A stretch of DNA of 64,000 nucleotides, taken from contig NC_081144.1 in the NCBI RefSeq assembly GCF_958295425.1, positions 4,017,739 to 4,081,738 on the forward strand. The letters run 5' to 3'. The position numbers were made by a program, and so were the translations under genes. Position 1 is the first letter of the stretch. The number at the start of each line of letters is the position of its first letter. The notes beneath the pieces are model-generated. The model searched no databases. It had not been told where the DNA came from and saw only the letters and a program-made list of their open reading frames with translations. Positions 37,001-64,000 of the stretch are shown one piece after another. This DNA comes from Solea solea. Lineage: Eukaryota; Chordata; Actinopteri; Pleuronectiformes; Soleidae.

Positions 37001-38689
37001 CTTTGAAACGACTCCGCTCACATCATTCCACTCATCATCCCTACCTGCCCCTGCCAACCAAACTGTGGGCTCTTTACAAAGCTCCGTATGAATCAGATAT
37101 CTTTTGTTGACGCGGTGACCCGTGGAACGACCAGTGCACAGTTCCAGGATTGTTTCCCTGCATGGTTTTGTGGTTCTCTTGACTGTTTGAACCCTCTCTC
37201 ATTTCTCCGGAGAGCCCACTCCTCCCCTGCAGTACGGTTACTCTCTGTGAAAGGATTAGACGACGAGTTCACCACAGGGGCATCGGGCAATCTACATACA
37301 ATAGCCCACCGTGGCGGAAAATAAATCACAATTGCTGTGAGACCATAAAGCCAATGTGGTGAGGCTGTTTGTTTATTCTTATCGCACTTTGGTTCATTTG
37401 GAGTAAATATGTTGCTTTCAGATGACTCACGACACAGACCGCCCCTGCTATTTCTACAGCACACAGCTATATACAGTATGTGCGCTATGCACGGGTCCAG
37501 AGGCAGCCCAGCAGTCCACTAAAGCTGCCATTAGATGGTTTTCCAGACAGTCAGACCTGGACCATTCAGTCTTTCCCGCATCCTCTTCTGTCCCTCACAT
37601 CCTCAGGCTATAATAGAGGAAATGAAAGTCACTGATGGAGAATATAAGGATATCATATGGGTAGATGGATGACTGGTCGTACTGTGTCTACAGAGTCCCC
37701 AGAGGCAAGATGCATAATAGTATATATACCCTCACCTGTGCATATGCAAACATTAGATCAAACATCTAAGTGCAAATCTGTGAAGTTTATAAAACTCCTA
37801 CAAAAGTGTTGAAAAACAAAATCGTCTACACGGCCTCTCCAATACATTTTGTCATCCATCCAGACTCTGGGAATAACTGAGTCTAATATTATCTTGTCTG
37901 GTAAATAAATGATAAATGCATGCATTTGGGGATAAACTACAAATATTGGATCGTTGGACTGAAGCAACTTGCATAAACATGCAGGCAATGTTTTCATTGC
38001 ACCGCCATGTGACTCCCTTGGCGTTTATGTGCAATAATTCAATATTCAGATCCTAAAACACACATATCCAATGGTGGAAGCAGGCTAAGCATATTTACCG
38101 AAGTTTGGTCAGACAACTAACGTTTGGGTCCCAGCCAACGATTCTGAATGTCGGCTGTTTGCTTGTTAGAGAGCGTATGCGTTATGTGGCATGACTACTT
38201 TTACTTAAGTAAAATGGTACTTCTGGAGTTAGGAGAAGAAGAAAAGAAAATTTATCTCAGCTGTATTTATTTATTTATTTTTTTGCTGACTGTGCCCCTT
38301 TTTAATCCACACACATCATATTTAATTGAATCCACCACTTGATATGACAGATTTCCCCTTGTAGGCATCATTTGGTCTCAGGTTTAGATCCATTACGCTA
38401 ACACATGGAGTTTCATATAAGTACCACTCGTGTGTTTTATGATGATAAGTATGTTGACAGAGAGATTAGGGCATTATGTAGCTTAATTAATGATGTCATT
38501 AGCATAGCCCGCTATGTTTAATTAATCAATGTGACTGTGGTGGGGACACGGACTAACCCAAACTTATAGCTTGATTCATGGACGCACGGTTCTGATTCAA
38601 AGCATTTGTGGTCCCTGATCAATCTGTGACAACTTCAAATAATGACTTGTGTCATTCACAGGGGAAGAAAAGGACTTAAGATAAGGGAA

Positions 38690-38960
38690 ATAAGATAAGG
38701 CCAATATATTCTACCACTTTATCCTCCACATGAGGGTCACAGGGAGCTGGAGACAATCCCAGCTGACGTAGGGTGAAAGACCAACGTACAGAGACCAACA
38801 ACCTTTCACTCTCACATTCACACCTACACACAATTTATTTACACTGTCTAATTAACCGTTTCATGTTTTTGGGCTGTGCGAGGATGATGGAGTCGAGAAA
38901 ACACAAGCGTACGGTCTGGGCCGAACCAGGCCGTGAGGCGACAGTGCTCACCACTACACC
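38690..38960. repeat. Dispersed teleost repeat fragment
   Basis: Words such as CATGAGGGTCACAGGGAGCT, TCCCAGCTGACGTAGGGTGA, TCACATTCACACCTACACAC and TTAACCGTTTCATGTTTTTG are degenerate forms of a very common fish repeat. A related piece (AATCCCAGCTGACATAGGG) lies near 47074. Confidence 0.6.
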
Positions 38961-39656
38961 ACAGCGAGTGTCGTCACTGGAAGAGCCATGAGCACGGCGT
39001 CCGACACAGGAATCAAACCGAACAATGCCAAACTGTAGATCATTTAGAAAGACTTAAAAATGTGTTAATTCTCCCTATTAACATATTTAGTATTATAGTA
39101 TTAGTATAACTTGCCAAATATACAGTATTTAAGTCATAATTCATAGCAGGACATTATTCATCGGCGTCAACAACGTGATGCAACAGTGCTCTGTATTTCT
39201 CTAAATAATAATACATTTAAATAAATAACTTGACTCTTTTGGTGTCACTTACAGACAATAGCTGTGTCTCGGGTCCTCACAAGTGTGGATTTGTCATCCA
39301 GATGTTGACATGGGCTGTCCCAGCTGTCATGTGAATCGTCAGCTCCTTCGAATGCCACCGACCACGTCCCAATTCAGGGGCAGAGCAAAAAAAGGCGGTG
39401 GAAATGCACCTTACAGCCATGGAAACCTAACAAAGAAGAATTTTTTTTCAACAACAACAACAACAACAACTTACTAAGTAATTTAATTTTTCACGTTATT
39501 TAAACAGGGTTTAGTTGTGCATAATCGTTTGTTGAAGAAGAATTTGACCTAATCAAACCTGTATTTGTTCTCATACTTCATGTTGAAAATGAATGATTAA
39601 TAATAATTACCGCGTGGACTGCATTGGTTGAATAGTTTGAATAGAATAGAATTAAA

Positions 39657-39990
39657 TAAAGTCATACTATTACGAGAATAAAGTTGTAATATTATGAGAA
39701 TAAAGTTTCTATTTTATCATTATCTAATGTATTATCATTATTATTATTATTATTATTAATAAATAGCAGCAGCACGCAGATATAACCAGCGTTATCCACC
39801 AGAAAAAGATGATTTGTGTCATTCTGATGCCAATGATAATGTGGTGCCAAAAAGATTAAAAAGTATTTCTTTAATTGTGAAGTCCCAATCAAAATAACTT
39901 CACGAAATACTCCGCATCATACATCTTGATGTAGGTTGCAGCTGATCATCTGAGATTTTGCTTCAATATTAATTACGACTTTATTCTCAA
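39657..39990. mobile_element. Foldback element with GAGAATAAAGT arms
   Basis: GAGAATAAAGTTGTAAT on the left is the near inverse of ATTACGACTTTATTCTC on the right. The left arm repeats the word twice. The interior includes a TTA repeat. This arm wording is common in fish palindromic elements. Confidence 0.5.
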
Positions 39991-41073
39991 CAAATTTGGC
40001 CCTAAAACTCAAGGGGCAGGAAGAACTGTGACCTTTGAACTGTGGAGATTATCATAAAACGGTAAATCGGTGTACAACCTGCTGACATATATTAGGAGAA
40101 GAAGAAGAAGAAGAAAGGGAATTTGTGAGTCGTCTCGTCTCCGCCGATGGAGTGGCCTCTTCTGTCGACTTCACACTCGTGAAGATCCCGCCCTTGGATT
40201 GAGACACAGCTCATTACAGTGGAGCGAAAACAGAACAAACACAGGAAGCAAAAACTATACATGCAACTACAAAATAAAACAAGACACAGGGAAAACAGAA
40301 AAGCAGCAAAAAGCAGGACAAAAAGAACTGAAAAGCCTCAATTCATGAAAACAACAAATCCTGCAGAAGTCGAAAACTGAATAAATGTCATCCAGGACCT
40401 GAGGTCAGAGATCATGACAGCATGTGCAGGAAAACAGACTTCCTGAACTTCCACTATAAGCTTCATTTCCCTCTCTGCAAGAAAGCAAATAAACACATCA
40501 AACCTGCCGACACATGGCAAACTGCTTTTCAGACAAGTCTGGCATTTTAAATGGAATTAACTTCAAGTGCAGAAAGTAGCTGTGCAGAGAAACAGGTAAC
40601 TTCACCTCGCTCCCCACACCCCACGTCTTTAACACGGGTTCAAATTTCAGCACGGGGTTCTCCCAATAACCACGTGACAGCGAGTAGAATGAATCCATTT
40701 GACTCGTGCTGTCGACCGCACGGTGCGGAAAGCGAGAGGGCAGGTTTTCTTGTTGTTCGACGAGAGCGATTTCTGCATTCATCTGTGCTCGTGTGAGCGG
40801 TGTGTAACAGCGGGGCTCGTTCTGTCTGCGTGTGCACTCACATGCTCCGACAGGTTAATCAATGAGGAGGAGACGCAGGCCGCTCCTGGTTCATTGACCC
40901 GCTGTGCTTAAATAGATCAAGTAAGGGTTGACTCATCCGCCCGCCTTCCACCACGCTGTCTTTACGGCCAGATTTATTTCCTATGTTTCCACATTTTACC
41001 CCTATTTCTTCAGCGGCCATTGCTGAAGGAAATGTCAGTAAAGTACAGAATGTGCCAATCAAGGTGAAGTAGC

Positions 41074-41397
41074 TACGGTGGCCCTGAAGTCCAAATCACC
41101 AACACGGCAACAAATAACTAAACACAACTGCCCATCGCAAAACACATTGTGGTTGTGTTTTATTGTTTTTTTCAAGTTTTCTACTTTTGTCATTGTGTGT
41201 TTTCTGCTTTAGTATTTTGTTTTGTGACTTTTCTGCTTTTGTCGTTGTGTTTATTTGTTGTTCTCCTGTTTTCTGTGTTTGTTGCGTTTTCTGTTTGCGG
41301 TGTGTGTTTTGCAATTTTGCAGTTGTGTTTAGTTTGCGTGTGCGTTTTGTTATTTGTTGTTGTGTTTTCCTATTTGTGGCAATTCAGGGCCACCGTA
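41074..41397. mobile_element. MITE with perfect 15-bp inverted ends
   Basis: TACGGTGGCCCTGAA (41074-41088) and TTCAGGGCCACCGTA (41383-41397) are exact inverses. Inner words also pair (CAACAAATAAC with GTTATTTGTTG), so the element folds on itself. The plus strand interior is pyrimidine and GT rich, which creates long but meaningless open frames. No transposase is seen. Confidence 0.75.
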
Positions 41398-41433
41398 AAG
41401 GACAGTTGGTTTCATGATACCAACTGTCCTTTA
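41396..41433. repeat. 15-bp perfect hairpin abutting the MITE
   Basis: TAAAGGACAGTTGGT (41396-41410) and ACCAACTGTCCTTTA (41419-41433) pair perfectly around an 8-base loop. The left arm starts within the last two bases of the neighbouring MITE. Confidence 0.7.
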
Positions 41434-44400
41434 TCATGTATCGTGCATAATTAATAAAAAATGTGTTACCACAAAAAGGGAGTTCCAGGATTTCTCAGTC
41501 AAGGCTCTATATTTATAAATGTGGGCGTGTCATTATAAAAACCTTTAGTATTGGTCCAGTAGATTGGTTCGGTGTGCGTTAACTGCTATATCCTCTGTTA
41601 CGTCCACTAAAAGAGCTTGTTTTCAGGTAAATGAGTGTCACTCATCTCTCGCCCAAGTCTTGCTTCATGAAAAACAGCCTAACAAGTTTGAATCCAGTTC
41701 ACGACAGCAGCTGCACACATTATACTGCACAGAAACGCAGCCGTGCGCCTCTGTTTTAAATGTGCGTGGTTGACATTTGCAGCACAACATTCTTAATACA
41801 GATGGCATTGAAGCAAAATAAAAAAAAGCAGGAAAGTAGGAAATTAAATTCACCTCTTGTCTATTTTCACACTGACTTCTTCAGTCAGCTTAAAAAACCC
41901 ACACACATACACACACATCAGTTATTTACAAGGTGACAAATAAACAGCTTTAATTCAGTTGATCATTTACGCTTGTGTTTGTTCATGGCTGCTATTACCA
42001 TGTAATTCTCCACGTATAAACAGAGGCACAAAACAATTTCCAACACTCTGCATTTCTTCCCTCATGGAAAACATTGGATTAATGGACGGATGGACATTTT
42101 TACACAGCACAAAGTTACCTGACCTGAAAAAGAAGAGACAGGAGCCAGTGTTCTTATAAGGAGGGGAAATGTTTATTTATAACACATGGTGCTGACAGGG
42201 AGTCTCCAGCTCAGCGTCTATTTTACAAGGTTGATCTGCAAGGCTGCGCATGTACTGTACGGTATTTGGAAACCAAGATTGCAGTGGCACTAAAAACACG
42301 CTCGAAACAACAGACTCTTTCCATTTTTCTCTTTTTTTCTCTATCTTTTCTTACAAAACGGTACAAACAACAATACAAAATATTTGTGCTGTTGACAATT
42401 TACAAAAGAAGTCTTTTGATAACTGTGCAATTTTTTTTTCCACTTTTTTTTATTATTTATTTATATATATATTTATATATATATATATATATATATATAG
42501 CCTCCATTTTAAACTATGTGAGTATGGTAAACCGGAATCCCTTCTGAACTGCAACCTCGGTCATGCGGGCTGCGACACATTTTAAACTGTTGTATGATTA
42601 CTGATTACTGCAGAACTCTGTCTGTCCATTATAAAAAGACACATGCAAAAAGCTCCAATTGTACAGTTACAGTTTGCCTAACTCAGTCTGTTCAGCTTCA
42701 AGCAAAAACTACATTATGTACACTTGGACTGGAGCAGTATTGGGAGAACTCGTACGAAACACTGCCGACTGTCGTCGTCGTTCTGGCCCAAACGGGACAA
42801 AAGTCTGGCTTCTGCTGGAGCCTCCCGTCATGTGCGTGTCCACGGTCAGGCAGTGAGTGTCCAGAGTGAGACCAAGCGTCCTTTAACTAACACCAGTCCG
42901 AGAAGCAAAAGGAGCCGTCGTCGACGCGGCCACAAAAACAGGGGCGGACAACAACAGTGCAATAGTTCCTCCTTCGTTCTCCCCTCGCGTTATGCAATCG
43001 AGCATCAATAAGACAAGTGGACCAAATACGGGACCAGTAATGAACAACCTGCCTCCGTTTCCACGCACAAATTGCATTTTAATGGGGGTCAAATTTGACC
43101 GACTCCACTGGTGATTTGCTGCCGTGTGTCACTGCGAGTCTGCAATAACATTCAGTACAATAATGGCATTGTGTCATGTATGTGTGACACAGTTTAGAAA
43201 GGTCAGTTTACACTGTGTGTGTGTGTGTGTGTGTGTGGAGCCTCCTCCCACGTATGGCCCTGAATCTGGTCTAAACGTTTAATAAAGGAGAAGGAACCTT
43301 TCATGAGGCGTGTCTTTATCCTGTGAATGCTGGACGGCCTTCAGTAATGCACGAGCTCTGAAAGGGCTCCGACATTATAGAACACTCACGTATATACAGT
43401 AAGGCCTAAAGGAGTGAGTGTGTGCTCATGTTGACTGTACAAGTTGCTCTGCAATGGAACGCTTCACCACGACAAACATGAACAGAGACGCGACTGACTA
43501 TGGCTCTAAGCTCATTTAGAATCGCACAGATTCCCTTGAACGCTCATGGCTTTCTGCGGCGATATATTCCATACGATAGTTTTCAAAAAGAAAGAAAAGA
43601 AAAGAGCGAAAGAAAAGGGAGAGACCACACAGACATCATTTCACCTCATGTATATAAAAGAAAAAGTTCCGTTTATACAACATTTATATGTCAGAAATAA
43701 TCACAAATAGTAGAAAGTAACAGCTGTGTTTATTTTGTGAAGATATTCTGTGACGGGAGAGATAAAAACGTATCCAGCTGAGAGCAGTGAAACCCAGCTC
43801 GTGTCTTCTGTCTCTGCTCTCAGCCTGAAAAATCACTGTTTCTTTACTGCAAGGTGCAACTTCAAGCCATTTGTCTGTGAAACTAAATCAAGAGATTCCT
43901 ACCCTGTTCGCCTTATGAATCGCACTCTGACCTTCCCTTTCCTTGTTTATAGTCACCTCACACTTTCATCCTCATCTCTTTTTAATGGCATGATGAATAT
44001 TTACATTTGTATCCTGTCGATATCTCCCCCCCCCCCCCCCCCCCCACAGTTGGCTCATTTTGACCACTTGTGTGACGACGTACAGCACATGGGGAAACTA
44101 CAGATTGTTTAAACGGAAACCCTCGCAGGTGGGGAACAGTTGAAAAGCTGCGGGATACAAAAGGAGGGGGAGCGGGGGAACTCCTCTCATCACATCATCT
44201 GAAGAACATTTTCATTATGCACATTTCCTCCACTTATTCATATTCATATTCATAATTAATAGAAGATCTGGTCAATCCACATCAAGATGAAACTGGCTAC
44301 CACCGTGAAGTATTTCAATGGGCACTCAGAAGATCAGGAATGATTAAATCATTCTATCACTCACAGCATCTCCCTGGTCCCTTCATGAAATGGTTTGCAT

Positions 44401-45085
44401 ATTTAAATAATTTAACACAAAGTCTACAGCTCTTTTTCCCCCCTCCAGTTCTCTGTGTATGTGTCGTCCTGGGAGCCTGAAATATGATTAAAAAAAGCCC
44501 ACGGAAGTGGTGCTTTTTTCCTCATTAAGTCAAAACACAACTGTCCTTCTAAACGTCTGTCCTTTAAAGCACAATTACTGAAGCTTTAGCTGTTTTTCCA
44601 GTCTGCTCTGATAAAGTGCGGCACTTCATAACAGACTTTTCCCCCCTTCCGTCTAACTTCTTTTTTAAAAACCTCTTCAACTTGCAGCCAAAAATTTCAG
44701 GAGAAAATTTCCGATGAATGAAATGCTGCCTGAAGAGAGACAGATTGTGAAGGCGCTAAATCCCTGGCTGAGGCTTATTTTCCCCTCCTCTCCGTGACAA
44801 CGACCGGCACCGAAGTTCTGTACGTTACAAAAGTTGGTGGAGAAACAACAGCGAGTCAACAAAAAGGGAAAAAAGAGAGAAAAAGAAACAGAGCAAAAGA
44901 GGAAGGGTCTCAAAACGAGGCTCAGAGCAGCTCACAATTCTGTGTGCAATGATATTAACATCATCTAGTGTTTTGTTTTCCCTCGTTTGTTTGTACAGAT
45001 TAAATATTTCCCCTTTGACACATTCACCACACAATAACTGGTGCCATGTTAATAACCGTCGGGCGCAGGAGTAAACATGCAAACC

Positions 45086-45477
45086 TTAAAGCTGCAGTGC
45101 GTAACCTTTGGCGACTTTCTGCCTCGGTTTGGTCTCGGTCACGGACGGAAACAATGTTAAAACATTATTTTTGCGACTATCATCTGAAAACAACACTATC
45201 AGTCCCGACTGAGGGAGCATCCGTGTGTATACAGAAGTCTTCATCCCGTCAAACTACTTCAACGACAACAATCGCTCCCGGAACGTTTGTGTTTGCAGTG
45301 AGACTCCGGCCTGCAGCCGTCTCGCTACACTGGCACAAAGAGTTGCTGTTGTCTCATGAAACAAATTGTTTCCTGTGTGCAGGGCAGGAATGTTGCTGAG
45401 CGCTCTATGTTGAGAAACTCAGAGGGAGTGGCGTGGAGCTGATAGACTCCATGTCAAAGTCACGCACTACAGCTTTA
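45086..45477. mobile_element. MITE with AGCTGCAGTGCGT ends, inside probable CDH4 3' UTR
   Basis: TTAAAGCTGCAGTGCGTAAC (45086-45105) is the near inverse of GTCACGCACTACAGCTTTA at the right end. The interior shares CAACACTATCAGTCCCGACT-type wording with 2820-2870, where a fragment of the same family lies. No coding frame. Confidence 0.7.
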
Positions 45478-46618
45478 CAATGATCTTCAAAGGTAAAGTC
45501 TCCTTGAATCACCCTCATATGAACGTCATATACAGTAACATAATAGAGGTAACACACTCGTTACACCTTAAATCCAGTAACGAGCCTTTATGTGCAAATA
45601 CTGATCGCTCAAAACAAACACAGCTGCTATCGAAGCCACGACAAACAAAGACACGCGATGCATTTCTTCTCTCGACACAGTCCCGTCGCGTATTTCTTGT
45701 GATTCTCAGAAACCACATTCCGGTTGGCTGTGACCTGGGAGCACACATAAGCCCGACTTGAAGAGATAATGATTTTGTCCATAACTTACAGACTCACTCT
45801 CGGCCTATATACAGTACGTCTACGTAAAGCGCCCTGCTAAGCCAGTCAATGCTCCTCTGAAGCCCACCGACGACACCTCGCACAGCTACCGCAGCTCTGC
45901 AGAATGACATAAATGACAAGGGAAGGTCTGAGTTAAAGGGTCAGGGGTCATGTGGGGGCATGTAAGCCCGGACAATGGCAACCAATCCTGAGTTAGCGGG
46001 AGTCTGCTAAGATACGCACCACTGAAGGCACTTTTTAAACAACAGTGCTTCTGTTCTAAGTAATTCAAGTTCAAGAAAGAATAAACCAGGGCCCTCCGTG
46101 CAGGAAGGGCTTTCATATCTGTGTTGTTCCGTTTTTTTTTTCTTTTCTCCTTTTGTTCCTCTCAGACAAAGCAAGAAGCTCAACCTAAAGCTTCTGCAGA
46201 GAGGCAGGCGGGGGCTGACAGCGAGGGAGAAGTGAAAACCCCTTAGGAATCGACTCGACTCAAAAGGGAGTGAGGACAGAAAAAAAAGCTGCAAAAAAAA
46301 AAAAGCTGCAAAAACTTAAAAGAAACCAAATCAGACGGAAGTTACTTGAACTTACATTGAGCATAAACCCTAAACTGAAACAGCCTGAAAATACAAACTA
46401 GGAGACGCCTGAAATTCAGGGCTTCTGTTTCAGTGTAAGACAGACTTAGAGCAGGTGACCTGTGGACTCTGTGGTGACTAATTTGATCGGTCGGTCGGTC
46501 GGTTGGTCGGTGTGAAGTAGTCATTGTTAACGTGTGTTCAATAAGGGTGTCGTAGCCCCCGGACATAAGCGGGATAGAGCATGGCAGGCCAGCTGACGGG
46601 ACAAGCTTGTGTTTATGT

Positions 46619-46634
46619 ACGTGTGTGTGTGTGC

Positions 46635-46675
<41 letters not shown>

Positions 46676-46681
46676 TGTGTG
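46619..46681. repeat. (TG)n microsatellite just 3' of the CDH4 stop
   Basis: A GT/TG array, slightly interrupted, ends in a short GAGAGA tract. It lies within 15 bases of the CDH4 stop codon in the probable 3' UTR. Confidence 0.85.
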
Positions 46682-46694
46682 TAACCGGGCAGAT

Positions 46695-63598
<16,904 letters not shown>

Positions 63599-63777
63599 CT
63601 GGAGAAAGAAAGGACATGTGAGCGGTAGGTAAAAAACACTAGAACTCAAGCGGTTTAGACATTATTTTTATTTTTATTGTATGACTTGTTTATTTGTGTG
63701 TTGATGTCTTTTTTTTCTTCTTTCTATTGTATTTTATTGTTTGTTTGTTTTTCGGTCTTTGTTTTACTTATCTCTGA

Positions 63778-63850
63778 TGCGCAGCACTTTGTTTGAGCCG
63801 TTGTTGTTTTTTAAAGTGCTTTATAAATAAAGTTGGACTGGATTGGTAAG
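63778..63850. repeat. Retrotransposon-like tail in CDH4 intron
   Basis: GCGCAGCACTTTG, then TTTAAAGTGCTTTATAAATA and AAGTTGGACTGGATTGG resemble the 3' tail wording of common fish retroelements. It lies about 180 bases upstream of the exon at 63342-63598. The element body is not seen. Confidence 0.45.
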
Positions 63851-64000
63851 TAACGACGCACAAGTGATCTATAAATATGATGTTAATTTCAGTGTTAAAA
63901 CCCTCTGTCAACATGTTTCTCCCGCAGGCTCAGGACTCTGTGTTGAGCCGTGTTGACGATGGAGGACATGAAGAATAAACAGATATCGTGTCATGTGGAG

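Larger units (their letters stand above)
34009..41073. other. Gene-poor intergenic region (distal part)
   Basis: No exon is supported. It contains: a possible short element between TGTTTCCATTACAC (35311-35324) and GTAATGGAAAC (35478-35488); TG repeats at 36609-36627; a dispersed repeat at 38690-38960; AAC and TTA trinucleotide runs (about 39450-39470 and 39738-39758); and a foldback at about 39657-39990. Stretches 34720-35010 and 38460-38545 look unique and non-repetitive. Confidence 0.55.
42156..46694 (-). other. cdh4: Probable CDH4 3' UTR
   Basis: About 4.5 kb lies downstream of the CDH4 stop codon. It holds no credible coding frame. AATAAA signals on the minus strand occur at 42172-42177, in the 42446-42465 cluster and near 43729. 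I place the end at the most distal one, which is uncertain. The stretch includes an AT repeat (42462-42499), a TG repeat (43217-43237), a poly-C run (44027-44045), a GGTC repeat (46485-46513) and an inverted-end element (45086-45477). Confidence 0.45.

Noticed and set aside
37093..37464. 123-codon open frame on the minus strand
   Set aside because: No recognised family, no supporting splice sites or promoter context, and unremarkable intergenic composition.
41149..41454. 101-codon plus-strand frame rich in Val, Phe and Cys
   Set aside because: It lies in the pyrimidine/GT-rich interior of the MITE at 41074-41397 and runs through the hairpin.

Overview
The window is vertebrate nuclear DNA from a teleost fish. 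The genes are multi-exon with GT-AG introns. Their proteins match vertebrate families along their length. The spaces between exons carry many microsatellites and short inverted-repeat elements of teleost type. I cannot name the species.

Four protein genes are recognised, in this order: SS18L1 (minus strand, cut by the left edge; 7 coding exons, start codon at 7747), LSM14B (minus, complete, 8 coding exons, 10923-13105), TAF4 (plus, 15 well-supported coding exons, stop at 23581, plus a problematic first exon at 13791) and CDH4, R-cadherin (minus, cut by the right edge; its last 7 coding exons, 46695-63598). From memory, gene order and relative orientation match human 20q13.33 (SS18L1, PSMA7, LSM14B, TAF4, CDH4), except that PSMA7 is not found here.

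Region by region: 1-7747 holds SS18L1, whose exon 5 encodes an uninterrupted 17-glutamine CAG tract and a long serine run. 7748-10364 is intergenic and holds a 1.3-kb unit bounded by long inverted arms, with a possible three-exon small gene between them. 10365-13105 is LSM14B. 13106-13790 is a CpG-containing region between the divergent starts of LSM14B and TAF4. 13791-25325 is TAF4 with its 3' UTR. 25326-42155 is a gene-poor interval between the convergent ends of TAF4 and CDH4, filled with transposon remnants. 42156-64000 is CDH4: a probable long 3' UTR, then the exons for the cytoplasmic tail, membrane segment and the last cadherin repeats.

The proteins act in separate processes: SS18L1 in BAF chromatin remodelling and calcium-responsive transcription, TAF4 in TFIID, LSM14B in mRNP storage and translational control, and CDH4 in cell adhesion. 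They are neighbours by ancestral synteny, not as a pathway. The most unusual items are the small gene enclosed by inverted arms, the in-frame stop after the conserved TAF4 N-terminus, the coding CAG repeat, two intronic hairpins, and a piggyBac-like element family with two copies in the window.
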